Shown here one piece after another: positions 10,848-19,258 of a stretch of 27,066 nt of DNA. Position 1 is the stretch's first letter. Each line of letters starts with the position of its first letter. The stretch comes from Intoshia linei. Taxonomy: Eukaryota > Orthonectida > Rhopaluridae. Location: assembly GCA_001642005.1 (NCBI GenBank), contig LWCA01000452.1, positions 1 to 27,066 of the forward strand, read 5' to 3'. The notes beneath the pieces were generated by a model that worked only from the letters and a program-made list of their open reading frames with translations, had not been told where the DNA came from and ran no database searches. The position numbers were made by a program, and so were the translations under genes.

Positions 10848-11068
10848 GTGTCTACTTAAATCTAACCATTTTTACTAAACATCAAAATTTACCAACATAA
10901 CAAAAAAAATTCAGTTTTAACAACCTTAAAAGGAAAAATTCCCGTTTTACCAACCCTAAAAGAAAAATTCTATTTTTACCAACCTTTAAGGGAAAAATCC
11001 TGTTTTACAGAATTTCGGAGTATCCCATAAAAACTCAATATCACAAAAAAAACAAAATAAAATTTTCG
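10848..11068 (+). mobile_element. 29-bp-unit repeat element, copy with 3 full units
   Basis: Header GTGTCTACTTAAATCTAACC, then diverged lead-in, then 29-bp units (AACCTTAAAAGG..., ACCCTAAAAG..., ACCTTTAAGGG...), then a fixed tail starting TTTTACAGAATTTCGGAGTA and running through ATCCCATAAAAACTC. The same header, units and tail occur at 17750-18057 with extra units. No open reading frame, so it must be non-autonomous. Confidence 0.7.
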
Positions 11069-11520
11069 TATTAAAAATGGCTAGTATTTATCGCGTCAGT
11101 ATTTTAATCCGTAAAGTGTCAATATTTTAGATGGTTTGTCAGTAGAAATATTGAATTTTCAGTTGATATAATGGATTTTCAATGTTTTAGGTGCCAGTTG
11201 ACAAGGTGTCAGTATAAATAATGGATTGTCAGTATTTAAATTGGAAGGACAGTATTAAAAATTATTTTGTCAGAACTTTAAATATACTGTCAGTATTTAA
11301 ATTGAATGTTCTGTATAAATTTAAACTGACAAAAAATGCTTTTATAAAATATATTACAATAGTCTACTATTGCCATAATTACATTCTATTTGTTCTCATA
11401 AAAAAATATTCTCTGGTGTGAACACCATAGAATATTTCTAATTTTTTTGTAATTTGGTTTGTAGGTATAATATGGTATCTTAATAGTTCAGTTTTAACTT
11501 AGGTCTGTAATGGATGATAT

Positions 11521-11826
11521 AACTTAAAAACAAAAACTCGATTTTTCCATTAAAGGTTGATAAAATTGGGATTCTTCTTTAGGGGTTTGTAAAACTGGAA
11601 TTTTCCCTAAAGGGTTTTTAAAACCGAATTTTTCCTTTTAGGGTTGGTAAAATTGGGATTTTCCCTAAAAGGCTTTTAAAATGGAATTTTTCCATTAAAG
11701 GTTGGTAAAAGTGGGTTTTACCATAAGGGTTGGTAAAATTGGGATTTTTCCTTAGGAGTTTGTAAAAATGGATTTTTCCCATAAAAGTTGGTAAATTTTG
11801 ATTTTTAGTAAAAATGGTTGGGTATA
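11521..11826 (-). repeat. 29-bp-unit array, inverted orientation
   Basis: About nine diverged units of GGTTGGTAAAATTGGGATTTTTCCC-type (29-31 bp), with the header end (AGTAAAAATGGTTGGGTATAA) at the right, so the copy lies on the minus strand. The conserved tail is absent. Peptides predicted across it (repeats of N(L/F)PTFMGK type) are artefacts of the tandem array. Confidence 0.7.
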
Positions 11827-11901
11827 AGAATATTCTCAATTTAAAATGTTAACTCAAGAGTCTTAGAAAGGTGGATAGGGTCATATGACATTATAATTCG
11901 T

Positions 11902-12985
11902 TTAGTTTAAGGGTAATTTTTTTAAATTAATATTAAATAAACCTGTGGCATTCTCATCACAAAATCGAACACGTTTTATGCTTTTTTTATCAACATCGTC
12001 AAATACATCATTCTTGGATAGAGCTAGGGATCGAATTGTTTCATTAAAAAGACGTTTCTTTTCAATTTCCACAATATTGTTATCATTCAATCTTTTTCTT
12101 TCCTCGTCTAAATAATTATTATCTTGTCAAAAGCAGTTTTTTTGTCAACTAGGTATAATTATAAATGTTTTTCACGCAGATCCATTTTGTTGTAATTAAA
12201 ATGAATTTTAAAACCCTTTAAACTAATTTTCAGGAAAATTTAAATTTAGGAACGGCTTTCAAAATTTTTAAAACTGGTCAGTAGTCATATGATTGAGGAC
12301 TATGATACATTTTAATTTATCAAATTTTACAAAATATTTTTTTGCAGCACTCACCGCATCGACAAATCTTGGAAAAGTGCAAATATCTATTACCTTTAGT
12401 GTGTTGATCAAAAAAGTAACTGCTCAATTGTACACCTGAATTTTGATCTGGTACACTAGGATTCATACGATTCTTTAATCTTTCGTCAATCATAGTCTTT
12501 AATTTTTCCTTATTAAATTGGGAATTTCCGTTTTGGTTAAACAAGAAACCAAATCTAGTTTTAAGTCTTTTAAATTGTTCAGTCTCGGTAAATGGAACTT
12601 TTTGCTTATTCGACGCAATTAACGCATCGGAAGGAGGTGGAAGCGAAATAGGACATGATTCAGAATCATTCTTTTCCGCATCGGACCTATATTCTTGATC
12701 CAAATAATGTTTAGCAGTTTCAACGATATTTGGTGTGTTTACAAACAAATCAAAATCTGAACTTTTGATGCGAGCTTTACGCAACTTTTCAATTAAAATC
12801 ATCATATCTGCTTCAGAAATCTTTTCTGTACTTTTTGGGTCACCTTGGGTTTTTTCGTCGGATGAAGCAACACTGGAATCAATCATTGTATGGGTATTGC
12901 TCATAGAACTACTTTCGTCCGTTTTACCATTGGGACATTTTTCTACAACATTGTTGTAATCAATTTCTGTCAATTGGGATTCCAT
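11902..12985 (-). CDS. two exons of unknown function, probable 5' exons of CPEB
   Basis: Exon A (12985-12355, 631 nt) starts MESQLTEIDYNN and ends ...HFSKICRC with donor G|GTGAGT. A 247-bp intron leads to exon B (12107 to 11943), beginning DEERKRL after the split codon. Exon B contains KRVRFCDE, an RVxF protein-phosphatase-1 docking motif. Exon B can end at donor ACA G|GTTTAT, which is phase-compatible with the first CPEB core exon (split codon G|AC, Asp). Otherwise it reads on to a stop at 11902, giving a separate protein of about 290 residues. I favour the CPEB link because the core lacks any start codon of its own; the joined protein would be about 803 residues. The sequence is acidic and Ser-rich, with no domain I recognise. 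The ATG lies 1 nt after an ACATAG acceptor-like site. Confidence 0.6.
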
Positions 12986-14583
12986 TCTATGTCAAAATTA
13001 AAAATGCTTGTAAACAGGTTACCTCTTTTTAAAACTTTGGAAAAATACAATAAAAATGTTAAAATATCAACAAATATGTGAAAAATTGAGGGAACAATTT
13101 GACATAAATTAATAAAATTTTTGCAAAAGTGAATAAAAATCAGCAATTAAGTATATTAATACAACATACAAGACAGTATATCCAATTAACACTTTCAACC
13201 TGTTTGTCTTTTATTTTTTACTTGGATGACGATGTACAATGTCTATCCACAAAATTATCAGCGTAAGTATCATCTTATTGCTACTATTCGTATAGCTCCA
13301 TGTAATCACTTTCTTGATTGATCATGCATGAATGATCCCAATATTGGTCTTCTAATTGCGTCCATTTAATAATATTATAATGGCTTAAATGAAAATTGTT
13401 TTTTTTTAAATTTATAATAGACAGTACATTTAATATTGGTTGAATGTGAGTAATATTTTTCATAGTTAAAAACACCCATTAGTACTTGGGCTGTGCCGTA
13501 TTCAGTCCATGTTGACCCGAAGAAATTTAATAGTTATCATATCTTGACTAATAAAAAAATAGTTTCACTAGTACAAATATGAGAACACCTCATTGTGAAT
13601 GCAATGTACAGATAAAATTAACTTGGAAGTAGAACAAAATAAATGAAATGAAATCTTGAAATTTTTAGCTATCCAAAGCTCATCATTTTTATGCGAGATC
13701 CTGGTCCAAACATATTTTGTCTACGTTTCGATTATATATTCTGTTAGGCCCCCTAAACATTTATTTATTAATAGTTATCATTTTACTGAAATAAAAAATG
13801 TATTTTTTAACCCTAGTGAGTGCTTTGTCGAATTTGCTATTAATTCAATTACATTTAATACAAAACAATAGAAATATTAGATACATTTGGGTTTTTTACG
13901 ACTGTGATTAAACTTAATGCAACTTGATGTTGATCAATATATCTAAAACTATAAAAAAATAATATTTCAAACATACTCATCAATTGATTGAAACGTAAAG
14001 CTAATCTGATTTTTTGATTCAATCCATGATTCGTAGATTATGTCCTGACCAAACTACTTTGTCATTATTAATTAGATTTAACATTAGTTTGTTTAAAATT
14101 ATGAGATTTTGTTTCATTTTTGAAAATAAATAATTAGGAATAAATTTCAGAAACCTTTCATACGACTGCATTATCTTTAAAAAACTATTATAATTATAAT
14201 TTGTGTTTTTCAAAATTCAGTAAGTAATTTCTTTCGTTTTTAAAAAAAGTACTTTGGGTTTTGAAGATGCAAAGACCTGTTTATAAGAGTCAAAAACTGG
14301 CTAAGAATTTAAATTAAAATGTTTTTTAAATTTCTGGAGCTGAGTTTTCAAAATAAATGTTACACACACTGTGACACACCTTTTACTTTATATACTCTTT
14401 TTATTTCTTATTCAAAATGATAAAATAACCTCATTTCCAAAAATATGATTTATCATTTTTTTGTGATTAGACAAAATTAAATTTTTATCAATCTTGGATA
14501 AATCACTTTTATATCTAAATTTTAGATTAATATTAAAAAAATCTATTCTTTAAATAATTGTACTTACATTCTTGCATTTAATT

Positions 14584-14935
14584 TTACCATATTCCAAATT
14601 GGATTTCAAATTTAAATATGATATTCAAGTTGACGGATAAAACGATAGATCTCGGCTTATTACAATTCAATTTGTTTAAAATTTTTATTAAAAACAAAAA
14701 ACTTAGTTTGATATTATTTTTAAGTAAAAATGCATAAATACTGGTTCCTAAACCCAGAGCCAAAGTTACCAAGCTCGAGGCCACCGAAAGTGAAGAATAG
14801 CTCCAAAATTTGGGTATGGTCGGCACTGCCTAAACCGGAATGTTTTGTCATTATTTTTTTGTCCCTTCTGAATAAAATTGCACTTGTATAAATATGGTTT
14901 GAGTTATTATTAGACATCATTATGACTTTACAATG
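14584..14935 (-). CDS. possible small membrane protein gene
   Basis: Just downstream of the tRNA on the minus strand, a leader-like segment has a GTAAGTAT donor (near 15007) and an AATCAG acceptor (near 14950). It precedes ATGATGTCTAATAAT (about 14920). Two frames are then open over the same bases. One reads YTSAILFRRDKKIMTKHSG. The other reads KFWSYSSLSVASSL and on into TLALGLGTSIYAFLL, a clear transmembrane segment. Local G+C is higher than the surroundings, which favours coding. I cannot find a splice or frame that joins the two cleanly, so the model is incomplete. A loose resemblance to cytochrome oxidase subunit 7A spacing was seen but is too weak to name it. Confidence 0.25.
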
Positions 14936-15065
14936 TATTTTAATATTTCTGATTAGTATTAATCCATATACCTTTTTATGTATTACAAATGCAAATATAC
15001 TTACAATTGTTAATAATTGACACACTTTAGGTGTGTGAAATGGTTTAATACATTAAATTCGAATC

Positions 15066-15073
15066 AAAAAAAA
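15066..15073 (-). terminator. RNA polymerase III terminator of tRNA-Ser
   Basis: Eight consecutive T on the minus strand begin 2 nt after the tRNA discriminator base, the normal Pol III stop signal. Confidence 0.9.
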
Positions 15074-15074
15074 T

Positions 15075-15156
15075 CGGAGAGGACGTGATTCGAACACGCG
15101 CGGGAAAATCCCAATGGATTAGCAGTCCATCGCCTTAACCACTCGGCCACCTCCCC
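15075..15156 (-). tRNA. tRNA-Ser (anticodon GCU)
   Basis: The 82-nt minus-strand sequence folds as a type II tRNA. The acceptor GGGGAGG pairs with CCTCTCC (one G-U), followed by discriminator G. The D-arm is TGGCCGAGTGGTTAAGGC. The anticodon loop CTGCTAA gives GCT, reading AGC/AGU serine codons. A long variable arm GGGATTTTCCC follows, then T-arm GCGTG-TTCGAAT-CACGT (one wobble). The long variable arm and discriminator G are serine identity features. Internal A and B boxes are intact, and no intron is present. Confidence 0.97.
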
Positions 15157-16690
15157 ATCGACGTAACTGTCAAATTTTCACCATTTATGTGTTTCAATTA
15201 CAACCAAATTAATGTGTGTTTCAATGATTAGACAATTAATTGATTGTGGAACAAATTTGTATTTTCTAATGTAGTTTATTTAAATTACATAATGGAATGT
15301 TGTAAGCTTAGTTACCCACATGTATTACAAAACTTTAGTAAACACAGTGACAAATTGTCACTGACAATATCACTGAGATATTACAATAAGTGATGCAGAA
15401 GTTATGTGCCGAATCAACACAGAGAATCTTAAAATGGATAATACATTTATTTTTATGTTAAAAAAGGGGAATATGTATAATACGCTTACAAAAATTGTCG
15501 TTATATTCTATTCTATTTAGTTAACCCATTTTTTAATTCAAATGTGATTTTTAGAAATTATTTAATTTATTTCAGTTGTAAAGATGTATTTTTTGATAAG
15601 ATAGATATTAATTATTTTGTATTAAATTTTACAATTTGTATTACGATTTACATTTTATTTCAATTTTATTTAATTTAACGGTTTTATCTGCTGTTTATAA
15701 TGTTTTAAATTATTTATCTCGCCAACTTTTTCTATATACTAAGAATTGTGAGTTATGGAGAATATTGTATCTCTAATCTTATTAAAATAGCGAACATTTT
15801 ATTAAAAATGATATATTTTAATAAATTGTAACATTCTCATGAAAATATTTAGAAAAAATACTAATAAATTATCGTGATAAAGTGTTAAAATTACAAATTA
15901 AGTAAAAATTATTTCATAAGAACTTCAAATTTAAATTCAAATTAAATTTGTTAGATTCATCAAAATAAATATTTCCATGATTAACATGTAAATTTAAAAT
16001 TATTGAGTTAACTTGTGACATTTTTGGAGTGAATGGTAGCCACTGGTTACAGATGACGGTGAACGTAAACGGTTAAAAGTTTACTGTCCAGCGTTCCATT
16101 AATGGTACGCTTGTTTTAATCATTCATAGCGGCTCAATTATGATATTTATCAATTAAAAAAAATTAATTAGATTTATTAAAATACGTGTTTTCTTGTGAA
16201 ATTACTATTTTTTTATAGTAAATTTAATTGATCCCAAAATCTATGGTTGAAAAAGATTATAATATCAGAAAATAAAAAAAAATTTACATTAAATAACGTC
16301 AATTGTTACTAAAAATAAATTTGTTTTATTTTATTTTTTATAAAGCTCCAACGTATTTTGTTCAACGGTTTCAAAAATAATTTGATCATTGAGCTGACTG
16401 ATTCAATGTTTGAATATATAACGAATAATAAACAGAAAGTAAATTTTTAATTGTTAGATTAAAACTTTGAAAAAAATGAAAACACAGAAATTAAAGTTGT
16501 CTGAAACTTCGAAAATTGAAGGTTACATCTTAATTTATACTTCATTCTAAATGAAATCACATCTTTTTTAATTTTTGATAATCGAGTTGATCTGAAATAT
16601 GTTTATAGAGTGCTGATTCCGTTAATTATTGATTAAATTGGTACTGATTCAGTAAATAAACTTTCTAGTTTCTAGGTCATTACGACACCG
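15157..16690. other. AT-rich intergenic region with two palindromes
   Basis: No coding exon was found on either strand. Two notable palindromes: CAGTGACAA-A-TTGTCACTG (15345-15363, 9-bp perfect arms) and GCGTTCCATTAATGGTACGC (16091-16110, perfect but for one T-T pair). Nothing else stands out. Confidence 0.5.
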
Positions 16691-16699
16691 TCGGTCTCG

Positions 16700-17589
16700 G
16701 TTATAGAATGTTATAAAATCCACATTTCAATTACAGTTTTTTCCGGGGTGTTAAAAAAATAAATTTCAACCGTCCGAACTCACATCTTACGGTTCAAAAA
16801 GACCAATTGTTTCTTTTTTTGAAAATCAAACGAGTTCGAGAATTTAAAACAATATATATTCTGGGCCAAAACCCAGAATGACTCTTTTTTTTAAATGAAA
16901 ACAGCCCTATAGTTTTAAAAAATTTAGACGTGGTACAGTTGTATCCTGTTAACACAGACCAAAAATTACAATCTGATTAAGTGACGCCTTCACGGTCAAA
17001 AATCATTTTAGTATTCATATATTTTTTTTCTGAAATATTTTATCAAAACAAAAAATGTGAAATAATTAATGGTCCAAAAATTAAAAAAAAGATAATTCTG
17101 ATAAACTTCTAATTCCAGTTGATATAAATACAAAATTTCAACCCCAGAAATCTACGCATTCCCGGTCACAAATAATTTTTAATATATTATCAACCAATAT
17201 TTTTCAAATATTTCGAATTAAAATAAAAATGAAAATGCAAATTGATCATACAATTTCAAAAAAAATGTTCATTGAACGTTTACACATTTCCAATAATGAA
17301 ATATGGATGAAAATCTATATAATTCATTCCTTCGGAATTTTTTTCATTGCTACGCAATTTTTAAATTTTAAATTTTCATTTTCAAAACATTTTGTAAGAA
17401 ATTTTAAAAACAATTTTTATTATCACTTAAAACAAGTTTGGGAACCATTCCTTTAAAGGAATGATAATAGTGATAAGTAGGATTTTTAAGTTAGATTTTC
17501 AACGTGAATTTATTTTTTTGGTATAATAAAAAATGCTCTCGACAGAGCTAGGAACTGTTTTTACGTAGTATATAACTGTCAACCTAGTA
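16700..17589 (-). mobile_element. ~0.9-kb dispersed repeat, copy 1 (inverted)
   Basis: Reverse complement of this stretch matches 20386-21366. Shared blocks are TACTAGGTTGAC at the outer end, CTAGCTCTGYCGAG, the palindrome TTCCTTTAAAGGAA followed by TGGTTCCCAAACTTG, GTAGATTTCTGGGGTTGAAA-like blocks, and AATTGAAATGTGG at the inner end. No intact gene. The short open frame at 17229-17456 is repeat sequence, not a gene. Confidence 0.75.
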
Positions 17590-17749
17590 TATGTATATTA
17601 TTATTGCGTCGTGTATTTGACCCGGCTCATTTAAAATGATAACTTTAATCATTAGGATTAAACAATAACGTTTTTAAATATTGATACTAAATTATCAGTA
17701 AAATAAAATATCTGAATCATACAAACAGACTATACGAATTTAACATGGG

Positions 17750-18057
17750 ATGTCTACTTAAATTCAACCATTTTTACTAAAAATCAAAATTTACCAACAC
17801 TAACAGGAAAAATTGAGTTTTAACAACCTTTAAAGGAAAAATCCAGTTTTACCAACCCTAAAAGGAAAATTCTAGTTTTACCAACCTTTAAGGGAAAAAT
17901 CCAGTTTTACCAACCCTAAAAGAAAAAATTTCCATTTTACCAGCCCTAAAAGGAAAATTCTAGTTTTACCAACCTTTGAGGGAAAAATCCAGTTTTACAG
18001 AATTGCGGAGTATCCCATAAAAACTCAATATCACAAACAAAACAAAATGAAATTCTC
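17750..18057 (+). mobile_element. 29-bp-unit repeat element, copy with 6 full units
   Basis: Header TGTCTACTTAAATTCAACC, then six 29-30 bp units, then the same tail as the 10848 copy. Units mostly alternate between a CCCTAAAAGGAAAATTCTAG type and a CCTTTAAGGGAAAAATCCAG type, so the true period may be a 58-bp dimer. Differences from the 10.8-kb copy are mainly unit number (six versus three). Confidence 0.75.
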
Positions 18058-18159
18058 AAATAGAAAGATTATCGATAAAGAAGTAATTAATTTGAATTAG
18101 AAATACCAGAGTATGCAATAAATTCATTCAATGTTAATGTTAATTCAATTCCATAGAAT

Positions 18160-18432
18160 TTAGTAGAAGAATTGATTGACTTACACAATGACATTGAGGC
18201 ACAATTCATTTTTAAACAAAAGGGTCACTCTACCTTATTTTTTCAAAAAAAGAATGCATATCCAAATCTTTGGAACGAAGTGAAATTGTTACTATTGGCC
18301 TTTCCATCTACTTACCTTGTTGAGAAAGGTTTTAGCGTAGTAACTGATCTTCAATCCAAAAAGAGGAATAAACTACATTTATCAAAACGGGGTGACTTAA
18401 GATTATGCTTAACAAATATCGCTCCTGAATAA
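18160..18432 (+). pseudogene. hAT transposase C-terminal fragment (ZBED5/SCAND3-like)
   Basis: An open frame of about 90 residues reads EELIDLHNDIE..., then NLWNEVKLLLLAFPSTYL, VEKGFSVVTDLQSKKRNKL and RGDLRLCLTNI, ending in a stop. This is the well-known C-terminal end of hAT transposases of the ZBED5/SCAND3 group. Everything N-terminal, including the catalytic region, is missing; the 29-bp-unit element lies where it should be. It is a fragment and not functional alone. Confidence 0.8.
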
Positions 18433-18779
18433 ATAGCCATTAAATAAATTTGTCTATTTATCATTAATAAATAACATAAATTTATTTTTTCTTTGTAAAG
18501 CTTAAACATTTATAATGTCATGATGCCATTTCAAATTTTTTACATTTATTCATTATAATTTATTATATTTTTTTACATACTCAGTTTTTATGGTATTTTT
18601 TTTATATATTATTTTCATGATTTATCAAATTAAAAAAATAATCTTAAATTTCATTTGTATATTTCTTAAGATATTAAAAAAACAATTATTAATTGCTTTT
18701 TTTATTATATTCCGTATCAACTCTACCGTTAAAAAAAATTGCTGCATAACATGCACTGCACATTTATAAACTTTGTAAA

Positions 18780-18879
18780 TTAAAAAAATATCGATTGTCT
18801 TTATGGGGCAATAATTTTATTTTTGTTAAAAAATGGGCGATTCTCCAAAAAAGATTAAGAACCACTGCATTAAATTAAG
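18780..18879 (+). mobile_element. hAT right terminus
   Basis: The stretch ends GATTAAGAACCACTG, whose reverse complement CAGTGGTTCTTAATC is a standard hAT terminal repeat. It is probably the right end of the element that left the transposase fragment at 18160-18432. The matching left end was not found. Confidence 0.6.
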
Positions 18880-19258
18880 ATGTCTATTTTAGAATACATT
18901 TACATTAATGTTAAAGTAAGTTAAATTTTAACGAAATTGATAAAATTATATAGAACATGATATAGAATAGATACATGATTTGATCAACTACATAGTGTGC
19001 ACAAAGTAAATCACCTAATTAAAGAATATAGTAAAAATATTTAAAGTATAGATCACTGAGTATCGATAGAATCATTTGACTAAGAAACCAAACTAAACGT
19101 GTTGATATTGATAATTTAGGTTTAATTAATGTATAACCAAGTTAATTGATATAACCAAGATAATGGTTCATAGAGTTGATTTGGACATGGTTATATTCTA
19201 TTTTTATATTTGTGCTTTGTTTCTATATAAATTTCATGTACTACAATTTTTAGACTAA

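Larger units (their letters stand above)
10256..11290. mobile_element. foldback-like element with long inverted arms
   Basis: The left arm (about 10256-10376) and right arm (about 11068-11290) are inverted copies. Both share TATTTATCGCGT, GTCAGTATTTA.ATTGGAAGG, ATTTTGTCAG and ACTTTAAATATACTG. The right arm carries about 100 extra bases made of related GTCAGTATTTAA-like subrepeats. The centre contains a hAT-like terminus and a 29-bp-unit element. Long arms with internal subrepeats resemble Drosophila foldback elements, but no encoded protein links them. Confidence 0.5.
9496..11942. other. repeat-filled 2.4-kb interval (probable CPEB intron)
   Basis: No coding exon is visible. From 9496 to 11942 the stretch holds, in order: a degenerate CGATTCC/CGATTCTTA repeat (9600-9705), 29-bp-unit arrays (9735-9912 and 10411-10472), a hAT-like terminus at 10473, a foldback-like inverted repeat (10256-11290) enclosing a full 29-bp-unit element (10848-11068), and an inverted array (11521-11826). 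If the 12-kb exons belong to CPEB, this is a single intron with phase 1 on both sides. Confidence 0.6.
13082..15074. other. region without a confident gene; weak minus-strand exons
   Basis: Several short minus-strand stretches look mildly coding but cannot be linked. 13284-13475 ends IKWTQLEDQYWDHSC...ELYE then stop. 14019-14213 ends VVWSGHNLRIMD then stop. A textbook GTAAGT donor sits near 14564 with no clear partner. They may be 3' exons of one minus-strand gene or chance. No similarity recognised. Confidence 0.3.

Noticed and set aside
11521-11826. Evenly spaced repeats resembling a CRISPR array
   Set aside because: The 29-bp units are directly adjacent with no unique spacers, they vary from unit to unit, similar arrays occur elsewhere in the window, and the genome is clearly animal.
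11618-11839. Repetitive open frame on the minus strand (N/F-PTFMGK-like peptides)
   Set aside because: The open frame follows the 29-bp array; indels break it in the other copies, and it has no splice or start context.
12735-13081. Plus-strand open frames opposite the 12-kb exons
   Set aside because: They are complementary to exon A, which has the better start, donor and phase relations.
14720-15025. Cytochrome c oxidase subunit 7A assignment for the small gene
   Set aside because: Only scattered residues match, and a frame change or an unusual GC-rich 37-nt intron would be needed; not enough to name it.
17229-17456. 75-codon plus-strand open frame
   Set aside because: It lies within repeat copy 1; the same sequence in copies 2 and 3 is not open, so it is chance.
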